From CAINVV01 sp037129695 (GTDB lineage: Bacteria > Bacteroidota > Bacteroidia > Bacteroidales > Prolixibacteraceae): a stretch of 64,000 nt of DNA. Below are positions 17,319 through 26,410 of the stretch, one piece after another. Location of the stretch: assembly GCA_037129695.1 (NCBI GenBank), contig JBAXUL010000001.1, forward strand, positions 1 to 64,000, in the 5' to 3' direction. The notes below the pieces were generated by a model. It was not told where the DNA came from. It searched no databases and worked only from the letters and a program-made list of their open reading frames with translations. Position 1 is the stretch's first letter. The number at the start of each line of letters is the position of its first letter. A program made the position numbers and the translations under genes.

Positions 17319-19103
17319 TCAGAAAGAGAGGCTTGCCCCGAGTTTGATCCGGATACCCTGAACTGTATAGCCATACCATATTTCGTCTTTCCTGTTGAGC
17401 AGGTTTTCGACCTTGCCGAAGAAATCAAATTTGTTGCTAAAACTGTATTTTGCCCCGATATTGACATCTAATACCGGATCTGCCTTCAGGTAAATGGGTG
17501 GAGGTGGGGTTGCCGATGAAATGGGTGGCAGGTAGTATTTAAGCATCAGATTTCTTGGCCCGGTTACAAACATTTCTGCCAATGCACTCAAATGGTTTGT
17601 GACCTTGAATTCACTGGTGGCATTCAAGGTGAAATCCGGCATGTATGGCGCTTTCTCGAGGGCATTCAGCTGGTAGCTGTAGAAATGTCCTGAAAGGAGC
17701 AGGAACATTCCTGCCCCGGTATACGAAAGATCACCTGAGAAATCCAGGGTACTGAGCTGGTCGTATACCACCTCGAAGGCATTGTTGTAAGCCAGGCCTT
17801 CGAGACTGGTAGTGGAAGATGAGTACCCATAGCGTTCAACCCTTGTGACATAAAAATACTGATCTTCTGTTTTGCCATAATTTACACCAATATCGAAAGT
17901 CAGCGGAGTGGTTATTTTGCCTTTGACGCCTGCCGAGAAAGTTGAAAGATGACTCGATGGCCGCACGGTCAGGGTAGGGTTGACCCATCGGTTTTCTGAA
18001 GCAATTTTTGAATAGTTGTTGTTTTCCAGGTAGCCGTTGAGACCGGCATAGAGGGTGAAGTTTTTCTCCGCCGTATGGAAGGCAAATGATACTTTGGGAT
18101 AGGGTTTAACGATGGTTCCGTTCAAATTGTCGAAAACGGAATAAAGGTTGAAGCCGCCTTCAATCGTAAAATTTTCATTTTGGTAAAATGCAGTGGGGGA
18201 CAGCTGCAACCAGGAACTTCCTGACGATGCCATCACCGCAAAATCAGTGTTGTTGGTTACATTCTCAGTGTCAAAATGCGAATAGGCGGCGGATAATTTA
18301 CCTCTGAAAGCGCCAAAGTCGTAGTCGAAATCACCCACAAATCGCATGGCCTTTTCTACCTGATCTGTAGAAGTATTGAAGTAACTCAGGTTCACGCCGG
18401 AATTGAACCTCAGTGCGGATGAAGCGCTGGCATTGCTTTTAACCTGCAAATGAAAATTTCCCAGTTGGTTCGTCTGGTCCTTGCCGAAATATTTTACGAA
18501 ATTATTGGTCAGGATGTCTGACGGGATGGCGATGGGATACCCGTAAAACCTGTTGACGTCACGCTGATAGGAAAAGTCGGAGGAAATTGTGACTCCTTCG
18601 TAAACATAACTCCCGTAGGCGACAGCCCTGTTGTAGCTAAATGGAGCATCAATTTGATTTCCTCCTTTCAATTCTACACTTCCTTGCGAGGAGAGATGGT
18701 TCAGCTGCAGTCCGAATGTGCCGTTTTCAGAGTTGGGATTGTTGAGGTAAAAATCGAAGAAAGGTGTCAGATTGGTGCCGAAACCTCCGCTGATTTTCCC
18801 GTAACCGGGATGGTTGAACTCCGCAGGAAGCTGGTTGGATGCATTCAGTGCCGAGGACTGGAATCCGGAAGTAACCGGATGGCTGCTTATTTTGTAATTA
18901 AGATCAGGTCTGAAGCGCGTGGTGTCGTTGATTTCCGGCAAAAGGTTGATTTTTTCTGCTTTAGACACAGAAGGACGATAGGCTTTGATCACTTCCACCT
19001 GTTGGTTCATCTTTGATGTATCCTGCTGCGCATCCACCCGGGAAACGAATCCTGGTAAGACAAAAGTCAACAGAAACAGAGGTATGAAATATCTTGGAGT
19101 CAT
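17319..19103 (-). CDS. Outer-membrane beta-barrel protein resembling a plug-less TonB-dependent receptor
   Basis: A 594-residue protein with a signal peptide (about 1-25, ending VDAQ), a short N-terminal segment with VEVIKAYRPSVSKAEKINLLP, and then a long run of amphipathic beta strands ending in an aromatic residue (LGASLSF), as in outer-membrane barrels. The C-terminal strands resemble TonB-dependent receptors, but no plug domain can fit in the about 90 residues before the barrel. Similar proteins in Bacteroidota are usually labelled TonB-dependent receptor; no function is known to me. The gene follows the TPR gene by 18 bp, so the two proteins are probably partners. Confidence 0.65.
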   Translation of the reverse strand: MTPRYFIPLFLLTFVLPGFVSRVDAQQDTSKMNQQVEVIKAYRPSVSKAEKINLLPEINDTTRFRPDLNYKISSHPVTSGFQSSALNASNQLPAEFNHPGYGKISGGFGTNLTPFFDFYLNNPNSENGTFGLQLNHLSSQGSVELKGGNQIDAPFSYNRAVAYGSYVYEGVTISSDFSYQRDVNRFYGYPIAIPSDILTNNFVKYFGKDQTNQLGNFHLQVKSNASASSALRFNSGVNLSYFNTSTDQVEKAMRFVGDFDYDFGAFRGKLSAAYSHFDTENVTNNTDFAVMASSGSSWLQLSPTAFYQNENFTIEGGFNLYSVFDNLNGTIVKPYPKVSFAFHTAEKNFTLYAGLNGYLENNNYSKIASENRWVNPTLTVRPSSHLSTFSAGVKGKITTPLTFDIGVNYGKTEDQYFYVTRVERYGYSSSTTSLEGLAYNNAFEVVYDQLSTLDFSGDLSYTGAGMFLLLSGHFYSYQLNALEKAPYMPDFTLNATSEFKVTNHLSALAEMFVTGPRNLMLKYYLPPISSATPPPPIYLKADPVLDVNIGAKYSFSNKFDFFGKVENLLNRKDEIWYGYTVQGIRIKLGASLSF

Positions 19104-19121
19104 AGACTTAGCTTAAATCGG

Positions 19122-22100
19122 TTATTTTTTTTGTTCCAGTATTTTCAGATAAGCGGACGCTTCATCGACAATGCCATCGTCCTTGATCTCATAATTTTCA
19201 ATCACACTTTTGAGGGTGTTGGTCGCCTGAAACAGATCGTTCATTTTCTCATAGATATGGGCCAGGAGTATGAAACTCTTACCAAGCCAGAATTTTTGCG
19301 GACTGTTTTTAGCAATAAAATCCATCACCTCGTTTTCGCCATCCTTGAGGCGGTTGTTCTCTGCATAATATTTGCAAACGTTGTACTTGGCTTCTGCTCC
19401 TTCCCGTGATTTGGGATCTGCGGATAGTTTGCGCCACAACGGAAGGGCTTTTGCCTGATCTTTCAAAGCATCATAGGCTTTGGCGGACTTGTAGGAACTC
19501 TCCCGGTCAAGTTCGGGGGGGATTTTACCATTGCTGCGGACTTTCCATCCCGTTTTTGCTACTTCTTCCCAATTGCCGAGTTCGTACTGGCAGCGCATGA
19601 TGCCGGTGGTGCCTGCCAGTACATTGGCGGGATTTCCGCCAATGGTTTCGAGGCGTTGGAAATATGTCAATGCCTTTGAATAGGCTTTGGCATCATAGGA
19701 AAGTCCGGCGGCCCTGATCAAAGCATTCTCAGTAAAAAGATTATTCGGTTGGGCGAGTACCATTTCGTAATCCTGTAATGCCTCTGTGTTCATGCCGGCA
19801 TTGAAGGCACATTCGGCACGGTAAAAACGGGCATTGACAGTGAAACTACCATTCGGAAAGCCGGAAAGGTACCTGGAAAGTTGTTCTGATGCATTGGATG
19901 ACTGCGACATGTATAGTTTTTCGGCAGCTGCATAGGTGAGCGAATCCTGCTCGTTTTGTGATGGCGTAGCTCCTTTGCCCAGTTTTTTGGTATAGGTGAT
20001 ATAGTCTTCCACCTGGTTGTTCTCCATGTAATTGTTTTTGATACCTGTCAGGGCTCCCTTGGCCTCAGGGGTGTCAGGGAATCGGGATATCACCTCCTTG
20101 TAGTAAGCGATGGATGCATCATACTGATTCTGATTGTAGGCAATCAGGCCGAGTTGTGCGAGGGCCTTAGCTACCAATGGGCTTCCGGGGTATTTGGCAA
20201 TCAGGTCGTTGTAATTTGATTTGGCCCCTTCAAAATCCGATTCCTTCTCCCTTGCCTTCCCGGTTTCGTACAGGGCATCATCGCAATAGGGAGAATCCGG
20301 ATATTTTGAGATGAGCTGTTCCAACTCCTGAATTTTGGTCTGCTGTTCCTGCATCAGACCATGGGTGAAAGCGGTTTGGAAGAGAGAATAATCGGCATCA
20401 GGCGAATTCAGATCAATGGCTTTTCCGTAATTTCTCAGTGCTGCATCAAAATTGCGGTCGGCATAGGCACAGTCGCCCAGCCTGTTGCAGACGTCGCCAA
20501 GTAATTTGTCGTGATCACCGGTAGATCGCTCGGCATACTTATTGAAATAGAAAGCTGCCTGTGCCAGATCCTGCTTGTTGAAAAACTGGTACCCCATATT
20601 GTAAAGTGATAACGCGTATTCGTTCAGCTTGGTGCTTCCCGGCAGGGACTGGAATTTTTTGTATTCGGCGAAAGCCTCTTCCGGCTTGTCAAGTCGGTAA
20701 AGTGTTTCAGCGTGCCAATATTGCGCCTGGGCCTTGAAACCCGGATTGTAGGTGCCATTTTCCAGTGACTTGTCGAATAGTTTTTGCGCACCTGTGAAGT
20801 TCAGATCCCGGAAAAGTTCCATCCCACGGTAGAGGGCTACCCTTTGATAGGCTTTTTTGACTGAAGGACTCTTTACCTTGATCTTGTCCATGGAGGTAAG
20901 CGCATCCTTGTAGTTGTGGGTTGTCATGAAAACGTTGACCAGATAGGTATATGCCTGATCGTTTTCCCTGGCATCGGGATATTCGGTGATGTAACGGTCG
21001 AGTGCCTTGATGGATTCGTTGAACGGAGAATAGTCCAGCTCATAGGTGGCCTTGGCATATTGGAACAACGCGTCCTGCCTTATTTTCGGGTCAAACTTCA
21101 TCTCTGAGGCATGTTGAAATGCCAACAGTCCTTTTTGCTTGTCGCCTTTTTTCATGTAGAGTCCGCCCAACTGGTAGTAGGTTCCCTGAGAGATGGCATC
21201 ACTTTGCTGAATCGATTTTTCATACCATTGGATGGCCAGATCCGGCTGACCGCTTTTTTCCTGGCAAAAGCCTGCGACATAACAATCGGCCCTGCTAACT
21301 TCCTTATTTTTGAAATACCTATCAATCAGTTCTGTCGCCGAAACATACTGTTGCTGCTGGTAATAGGAGGTAACGATGATTCTTGCCAACTCGAATTTTC
21401 GTTCTTCGGGTGCCTTCTCCAAAAGTGGAACACCCAGTTCGATCACTCTTTCAAAATTACCTTTCGCAAAGGCAACCTGAACCTCATAATAGGGAATGAG
21501 CTTAAAATAGACGGGTGTATTTTCAAGTTTTTTCAGTTCAGCGAGCGACTCGTCAAAATGACCTTCCAGGTAACTGATATGTGCCCAATAATATTTGGCG
21601 CCATCACCAATGGATCCTTTTTTACCCCTTAACTGATTAAAATTACTTTTTGCTCTGGGTTTGTCTCCGGTTTCAAGCAAGGAAATGCCGGAGTTGTAAA
21701 GATATTTATCCCTTTCACCGTCGGATAGATTGGCGGGTTCAATTTTGGTGTAAAGCTGGAGGGTTTCCTTGTAATTTTTGCGCTGGAAAGAAAGATTGGC
21801 AAGCCTGAATAGCGCACCGTTGATCAGCGGAGAGTCCGGCTGATCTTCAACGAATTTTTTCAGTTCTGCTTCACCATTGGGATTTCCCAGTTCCAGCCTC
21901 GAAGCCGCAATGTAATAGGCTGAGGCTCTTGCAAGCAGTCCGTCATTTTCTGACTGAAGTTCTTCAAATACCTTGATGGCAGATCCGTAATTTCCGTCAT
22001 TAAAAAGGGCTGTTCCTTCCCTGTAGCGACGGGTTTCGGTTCCTTTGCCGGTCTCATTGTTCTGTGAAAAGACCGTTGCCAAGGAAAAAACGAATGGAAT

Positions 22101-22136
22101 CAGGATGAAAATGGTTCTTTTTATCTGGGTTCTCAT
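19122..22136 (-). CDS. Large periplasmic tetratricopeptide repeat protein
   Basis: A 1004-residue protein with a signal peptide (about 1-24, ending VFS) followed by more than 20 TPR-like helix pairs over the whole length. Typical units are A-Y-LG-AY-NQNQYDASIAYYKEVI-R-P and LGDCAYADRNFDAALRNYGKAI. TPR solenoids are protein-protein scaffolds, and long periplasmic ones often serve outer-membrane machines. The 18-bp spacing to the beta-barrel gene downstream suggests a complex. No enzymatic motif is visible. The function is unassigned. Confidence 0.8.
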   Translation of the reverse strand: MRTQIKRTIFILIPFVFSLATVFSQNNETGKGTETRRYREGTALFNDGNYGSAIKVFEELQSENDGLLARASAYYIAASRLELGNPNGEAELKKFVEDQPDSPLINGALFRLANLSFQRKNYKETLQLYTKIEPANLSDGERDKYLYNSGISLLETGDKPRAKSNFNQLRGKKGSIGDGAKYYWAHISYLEGHFDESLAELKKLENTPVYFKLIPYYEVQVAFAKGNFERVIELGVPLLEKAPEERKFELARIIVTSYYQQQQYVSATELIDRYFKNKEVSRADCYVAGFCQEKSGQPDLAIQWYEKSIQQSDAISQGTYYQLGGLYMKKGDKQKGLLAFQHASEMKFDPKIRQDALFQYAKATYELDYSPFNESIKALDRYITEYPDARENDQAYTYLVNVFMTTHNYKDALTSMDKIKVKSPSVKKAYQRVALYRGMELFRDLNFTGAQKLFDKSLENGTYNPGFKAQAQYWHAETLYRLDKPEEAFAEYKKFQSLPGSTKLNEYALSLYNMGYQFFNKQDLAQAAFYFNKYAERSTGDHDKLLGDVCNRLGDCAYADRNFDAALRNYGKAIDLNSPDADYSLFQTAFTHGLMQEQQTKIQELEQLISKYPDSPYCDDALYETGKAREKESDFEGAKSNYNDLIAKYPGSPLVAKALAQLGLIAYNQNQYDASIAYYKEVISRFPDTPEAKGALTGIKNNYMENNQVEDYITYTKKLGKGATPSQNEQDSLTYAAAEKLYMSQSSNASEQLSRYLSGFPNGSFTVNARFYRAECAFNAGMNTEALQDYEMVLAQPNNLFTENALIRAAGLSYDAKAYSKALTYFQRLETIGGNPANVLAGTTGIMRCQYELGNWEEVAKTGWKVRSNGKIPPELDRESSYKSAKAYDALKDQAKALPLWRKLSADPKSREGAEAKYNVCKYYAENNRLKDGENEVMDFIAKNSPQKFWLGKSFILLAHIYEKMNDLFQATNTLKSVIENYEIKDDGIVDEASAYLKILEQKK

Positions 22137-22204
22137 AGGGTCTGTTTCATGCTGGGATTTGCGATTCTACCTGTTGAAAATGCCTGACACGGGACAAATT
22201 AAGA

Positions 22205-22236
22205 TTTCTGAAGATCATCAAAAATCCTTAGATTTG
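22205..22236 (+). promoter_or_regulatory. Candidate ftsE promoter, TTTCTG-N18-TAGATTTG
   Basis: TAGATTTG (22229-22236) fits TAnnTTTG, and TTTCTG (22205-22210) is an imperfect -33 element at about the right distance. The ATG of ftsE follows 46 bases later. It lies between divergent genes. Confidence 0.5.
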
Positions 22237-22282
22237 TACATCGTTGTTTTTACAAAATTAGGATTTTATCAACACTTCACCC

Positions 22283-22999
22283 ATGGCAGAAGAAATTATC
22301 AAACTGGAAAACGCAGATATCTATCAACAAGAGACTTTGGTACTGAAAGAGGTGAGCCTGACAGTGCTCAAAGGGGAATTTCTTTACATCATCGGGAAAG
22401 TTGGAAGCGGCAAAACGAGTTTACTGAAATCCTTTTACCACGATCTACCACTTGTGAACGGTGAAGGTACCGTCCTGGGTTACGACCTGAATAAAATGAA
22501 AATGAAGGACATTCCGATGTTACGCAGAAGGCTTGGGATTATCTTCCAGGATTTTCAGTTGCTGAGTGACCGGACCGTGCAAAAAAATTTCGAGTTTGTG
22601 CTTCGGGCTACCGGATGGCGTCAGGAACGGGCAATTTTGGAAAGGATCGATGAAGTACTGAATCTGGTTGAGATGCCCGAGGCAGGATCGAAAATGCCGC
22701 ATAGGCTCTCCGGTGGTGAGCAGCAGCGGATCGTCATCGCCCGTGCCATGCTCAATAACCCTCAAATTATCCTGGCAGATGAGCCTACCGGGAATCTGGA
22801 TCCCGAAACTTCGGAAAAACTGATGGTACTGCTTCATGAGATCAACAAGGATGGGGTAACTGTCGTCATGGCCACACACGATTATGAGATGATCCGCAAG
22901 TTTCCCGCCCGTCGGGTAAAATGCGAGGAGGGCCAATTGAAGGAATTCCTTTTGCCGGCAGAACCTTTAGATTTTGATAGTTTGCTGTCAGAAGAATAA
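22283..22999 (+). CDS. ftsE: Cell-division ATP-binding protein FtsE
   Basis: ABC-type ATPase, 238 residues, close to FtsE in size and sequence. Walker A is GKVGSGKTS at 38-46, the signature is LSGGEQQRIVIARA, Walker B is IILADEPTGNLD and the H-loop is MATHD. With FtsX it activates peptidoglycan hydrolases at the septum. No ftsX lies beside it; in Bacteroidota the two genes are often apart, so FtsX is probably elsewhere. A LolD-type ATPase is the main alternative. Its stop codon lies inside a heptad repeat array, and murB follows. Confidence 0.8.
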   Translation: MAEEIIKLENADIYQQETLVLKEVSLTVLKGEFLYIIGKVGSGKTSLLKSFYHDLPLVNGEGTVLGYDLNKMKMKDIPMLRRRLGIIFQDFQLLSDRTVQKNFEFVLRATGWRQERAILERIDEVLNLVEMPEAGSKMPHRLSGGEQQRIVIARAMLNNPQIILADEPTGNLDPETSEKLMVLLHEINKDGVTVVMATHDYEMIRKFPARRVKCEEGQLKEFLLPAEPLDFDSLLSEE

Positions 23000-23033
23000 A
23001 GAATAAAGGCAAAAGGTAAAAGGCGAAAGTCAT
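22992..23033 (+). repeat. Heptad tandem array overlapping the ftsE stop codon
   Basis: Six 7-bp units: AAGAATA x2, AAGGCAA, AAGGTAA, AAGGCGA, AAGTCAT. The TAA of ftsE (22997-22999) lies within the first unit. Units 3-5 match the AAGGCAA family seen at 4057-4084. No clear inverted partner is visible before murB. Confidence 0.72.
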
Positions 23034-23131
23034 TAGGGTGAAGCGAGGAATTGAACTGGAAGATAGCGCTGAAACTGTGACCCGAAATTTGTAACTTGCA
23101 GCAAATAACCCCTAACTTATACTTCAATACC

Positions 23132-24151
23132 GTGTTCAAACTTATTCCCAATTTTTCGCTCAAAGACAACAACAGTTTCGGTCTGGATGTCAAAGCCGAT
23201 TATTGGCTTACCCTTACTGAAGCCGAAGACTGGAAAGAGGCGATGGAGCGGCATCCGCATCTTTTGCAGGAAAAAAGGATGATCGTTGGAGGAGGAACCA
23301 ACCTGTTGTTCCTATCTGACTATGACGGAATGATTATTTCCCCTGATATTTGCGGATATACAATCACTTACCAGGACAGCGAAATCGTCGATATCACTGT
23401 CGGAGCCGGTGCAGAATGGGATGATTTCGTGGTGTTTTGTGTCAAAAACGGTTGGTACGGAGTCGAGAATTTATCCCTGATTCCGGGTAAAACTGGTGCA
23501 GCAGCCGTTCAGAATATTGGAGCCTATGGAGCTGATGCTGCTTCGGTCATTGTGCAAGTCAGCGGTATCAGGCTGGAAACCTTTCAGCCTGAAAATTATT
23601 CGCACGATCAATGTCATTTCAGCTACAGATCAAGCATTTTCAAAGAACAACTCTCAGGTAAGTTACTGATCACTTCTGTTACTTTCCGGCTCAGAAAGAA
23701 GGGTGAAGTTGATTGTTCCTATGGGGACCTGAAAAGAACGATGTCAGATTTTGGTGAGCCCAGCCTGGAGAACCTGCGCAAGGCAGTCATACAAATCAGG
23801 GAATCCAAACTTCCCGATCCCAGGAAGACCGGCAATGCCGGCAGTTTCTTTAAAAATCCGGTAGTTGTTGAAGAGGTTGCCTTTGCCTTGGAGGAACTCC
23901 TTCCCGGACTTCCTGTTTTCCAGCTGACGGAGGGATTTGTGAAAGTCGGTGCAGGTTTTTTAATTGAAAAGGCAGGCTGGAAAGGATATCAGTTGGGTCA
24001 TGCAGGTGTTCATGACGGGCAGGCCCTGGTACTTGTCAACCTTGGAGGAGCAACCGGTCATGAAATTTTGGAGCTTTCCCTTGCCATCCAACAGGACGTG
24101 CTGGAGAAATACGGGGTAGCACTGGAAAGAGAAGTGCAGTTAATAGGATAA
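23132..24151 (+). CDS. murB: UDP-N-acetylmuramate dehydrogenase MurB
   Basis: FAD enzyme that reduces UDP-GlcNAc-enolpyruvate to UDP-MurNAc in peptidoglycan synthesis. FAD-binding features are VGGGTNLLF and the segment LSLIPGKTGAAAVQNIGAYG. The substrate-binding YRSS motif is present, and the catalytic-serine region is NAGSFFKNP. The C-terminal HAGVHDGQALVLVN is typical of the E. coli-like (type I) form. No ATG is available. I chose GTG at 23132 (339 residues, MFKLIPNFSLKDNNSFG) because it fits the family's N-terminus; TTG at 23096 would add 12 residues. It follows ftsE on the same strand. Confidence 0.93.
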   Translation: MFKLIPNFSLKDNNSFGLDVKADYWLTLTEAEDWKEAMERHPHLLQEKRMIVGGGTNLLFLSDYDGMIISPDICGYTITYQDSEIVDITVGAGAEWDDFVVFCVKNGWYGVENLSLIPGKTGAAAVQNIGAYGADAASVIVQVSGIRLETFQPENYSHDQCHFSYRSSIFKEQLSGKLLITSVTFRLRKKGEVDCSYGDLKRTMSDFGEPSLENLRKAVIQIRESKLPDPRKTGNAGSFFKNPVVVEEVAFALEELLPGLPVFQLTEGFVKVGAGFLIEKAGWKGYQLGHAGVHDGQALVLVNLGGATGHEILELSLAIQQDVLEKYGVALEREVQLIG

Positions 24152-24175
24152 GTTACGAATTTGCAGATTGGCAAA

Positions 24176-24421
24176 TCAGCTTCTCCCTTTTCTGAATTTC
24201 ATCACGATGTCGATGATACTTAGAACAATACCAATCCCAATCAGGCTATATCCAACAATTCTGCTTTCACCGGCAAACAAACCTGCCAGAATGAATCCGA
24301 AAGCGATTCCGGCAATGGGAGTAAGTTTTGCCTGAGGGTGTTTTCCCAAAAAGAAAAACATAAAGGCGATGATGGCAAGCACAACTATTGCGATGACCAC
24401 CCAGAATGAAGAGTTTACCAT
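24176..24421 (-). CDS. Small three-helix membrane protein, unknown function
   Basis: An 81-residue protein with three hydrophobic segments (about 6-25, 34-49 and 54-71) and a basic C-terminus (KFRKGRS). No family is recognised. Its stop lies 24 bp past the convergent murB end. It is on the same strand as the pentapeptide protein, with a 114-bp gap. Confidence 0.5.
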   Translation of the reverse strand: MVNSSFWVVIAIVVLAIIAFMFFFLGKHPQAKLTPIAGIAFGFILAGLFAGESRIVGYSLIGIGIVLSIIDIVMKFRKGRS

Positions 24422-24535
24422 AATCAGTAATTTATAGGATGAATTACTTAATGATCCGGTTTTTCAAACCAGCTTATCACTCAAATGTAATCAAAATAGG
24501 TTGTAAATCAAACAGGTAAATTCTGTATAATGCCA

Positions 24536-25102
24536 TCAATCGATCACAATTCCATATTTGTCAAGTAATCCGGCTATGCCTGTCAGGGAAAACCTTGCTT
24601 TTTTGAGGCGGTTTTTTTCGGGATCGATGGAATAATGATAAGCGCTTCGAAAATCGGTTTTCTCCAGTATTGTATTTTCAAATATGGCGCCGGTTAAATC
24701 ACACTGGTCGAACACCAAAGCACTGAGGTCAGCTTCCGTAAATTCAACTTCATGGAGTGAACTTTTTCTAAATTTGGTCCTCTTGAGATTTAACTTGTAA
24801 AACGAGGAGAGGTTGAGGGTACACCGATCGAAATCAATCGCCATGAGAAACTGATTGCAATTTTCAAAATGAAGTCCCAATAATTTGCACTCCCTGAATG
24901 CAACCTCCTTGAAAGCCGTCTGGGTAATTTTGGCAAGACTCAAATTACACCGGATGAAACTGCACTCCGTGAAACTTATTCCTGAAAGATCACTGTTTGA
25001 AAATCCGCAATCATTGAAAGTGCACAACTCATATTCGCCTTTGGGCAATGCGGTTGCGGTGAAGTCGGTTTTATCAAAGTTTTTGGATTCAATGTAGATC
25101 AT
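24536..25102 (-). CDS. Pentapeptide-repeat protein, Qnr/McbG-like
   Basis: A 188-residue right-handed beta-helix protein made of A(D/N)LXX-type repeats (for example SNSDLSGISF, TEADLSALVF, DLTGAIF). The C-terminal tail GIAGLLDKYGIVID resembles the dimerisation end of Qnr proteins (LMERLGI-type). Qnr and McbG mimic DNA and protect gyrase from quinolones or microcin B17. Many chromosomal relatives have no proven role. It lies about 7.4 kb from gyrB. Calling it a gyrase protector is inference; the pentapeptide fold is clear. Confidence 0.82.
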   Translation of the reverse strand: MIYIESKNFDKTDFTATALPKGEYELCTFNDCGFSNSDLSGISFTECSFIRCNLSLAKITQTAFKEVAFRECKLLGLHFENCNQFLMAIDFDRCTLNLSSFYKLNLKRTKFRKSSLHEVEFTEADLSALVFDQCDLTGAIFENTILEKTDFRSAYHYSIDPEKNRLKKARFSLTGIAGLLDKYGIVID

Positions 25103-25144
25103 GATGCGATGATTGATTGATGTGGTGTTGATAAGAATTCCTTA

Positions 25145-25158
25145 AACTCCCAACTCCG
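25145..25158 (+). repeat. Short heptad repeat, AACTCCC-AACTCCG
   Basis: Two 7-bp units at 25145-25151 and 25152-25158, just past the mltG stop. They match the second heptad family (AACTCCT) at 36176-36203. Two copies alone could be chance. Confidence 0.4.
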
Positions 25159-25162
25159 GTCT

Positions 25163-26281
25163 TTATTTGTAGATCTTCTTCTTGTTCAGTGCTGCCTGGT
25201 ACTTCAGGGCATTTCTATTGTGTTCGGAGAGGGTTTTGGCGAAGTTGTGATAACCTGAAAAGTCATCTTTTGCACAGAAATAGAAATAGTCATGGACGAC
25301 ATAGTTCAGGACGGCATCCAGTGAAGAGATCTCCGGAATATTGATTGGGCCCGGGGGGAGTCCCAGGTTGACATAAGTATTGTAACGGCTCTCGACTGAA
25401 AGTTGTGCGGTGAGTATCCGCCGGACCGAAAAGTCGCCAAGTGCAAAACGGATCGTCGGATCGGCCTGAAGTGGCCAGCTTTTTCGCAGTCGGTTGAGAT
25501 AAACGCCTGCAATCACAGGCTTTTCATCGTTTTTGTTGCTCTCCTCCTGAATGATCGAAGCCAAGGTCGCCACCTGGTCTGTTGTCAGTCCACTGGCTGT
25601 GGCTTTGAGCTTCCTTGATTCATTCCAGAAAAGATCGTATTCACGCTTCATCCTGGAAAGGAAACTTTCAGGAGTGGTCGTCCAGTAAATGGAGTAAGTG
25701 TTTGGAATAAAAAGTGCAGGAAATGTTTCAGGCTTGAAACCGTTCCGGATGGCATTGGAGTCGTTTTTGAATGCAGAAAGAAATGCTGCCGAGTCGCATT
25801 GCAACTGGTGTGAGAGTTTTCCGGCAAGTTCTTCAAGGGTACGAATGTTATTGAAGGTAACCATCACCGGCGTCTGGGCGCCTGATCTCAAAATATTGAT
25901 CAGTTGGTTGTTGCTCCATCCGGGCTGGAGCCGGTATGCACCTGGCCTGACGTTCACATTGTACTCCTTGATGCCGGCCAGGCTTCTGAAAGTTTTTAGA
26001 TTGGTGAGGCATCCGTTTTCGTTCAGTAACCGCTCGACCTGGTCGTATTTGTCGCCGTTGTGAATGAATAGGAGGTAACTCTTAACCACGTTCGGACCAT
26101 AGTAATCGGTGTGGAGGTGTTTGATCGTGATTGCAGCTATTATAACACAAACAATACCCAGGTATATCATCATTTTTCTGATTCCTGTCCTGACTACCAG
26201 GGCATAAAAAGACAGAAAGACCGGATAAATCCGGACTGTCATTTTGCCTAATGCGGTTAATTTTTGCTTCAGATCGATCAT
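25163..26281 (-). CDS. mltG: Endolytic murein transglycosylase MltG
   Basis: Inner-membrane lytic transglycosylase (YceG family) that cuts nascent glycan strands. The 372 residues include one N-terminal membrane helix (about 36-52), a LysM-like region and the catalytic domain. The latter contains LASIIQEESNK with the catalytic Glu, AGVYLNRL, LQADPTIRFALG, YNTYVNLGLPPGPI and YFCAKDDFSGYHNF. A TATTTTTG box lies only 9 bases upstream of the ATG (26297-26290), which would give an almost leaderless transcript or suggests an internal start. It stands on the minus strand, divergent from the flavodiiron gene. Confidence 0.93.
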   Translation of the reverse strand: MIDLKQKLTALGKMTVRIYPVFLSFYALVVRTGIRKMMIYLGIVCVIIAAITIKHLHTDYYGPNVVKSYLLFIHNGDKYDQVERLLNENGCLTNLKTFRSLAGIKEYNVNVRPGAYRLQPGWSNNQLINILRSGAQTPVMVTFNNIRTLEELAGKLSHQLQCDSAAFLSAFKNDSNAIRNGFKPETFPALFIPNTYSIYWTTTPESFLSRMKREYDLFWNESRKLKATASGLTTDQVATLASIIQEESNKNDEKPVIAGVYLNRLRKSWPLQADPTIRFALGDFSVRRILTAQLSVESRYNTYVNLGLPPGPINIPEISSLDAVLNYVVHDYFYFCAKDDFSGYHNFAKTLSEHNRNALKYQAALNKKKIYK

Positions 26282-26371
26282 TTGCTGCTCAAAAATACAA
26301 TTTTAATACAAATTGTTAAACGGAATGATCAAATGTTGAAAAATTGGCCGGTCTGATAAGGTATAAAATAG

Positions 26372-26379
26372 TATTTTTG
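26372..26379 (+). promoter_or_regulatory. Candidate -7 box (TATTTTTG) for the flavodiiron gene
   Basis: TATTTTTG lies 31 bases before the ATG at 26411. The nearest TTG upstream (26344-26346) is 25 bp away, longer than the usual 19-21, so only the -7 element is convincing. Confidence 0.4.
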
Positions 26380-26410
26380 CCGATAGAACTCTGTAAAAAA
26401 ACAACGTGCC

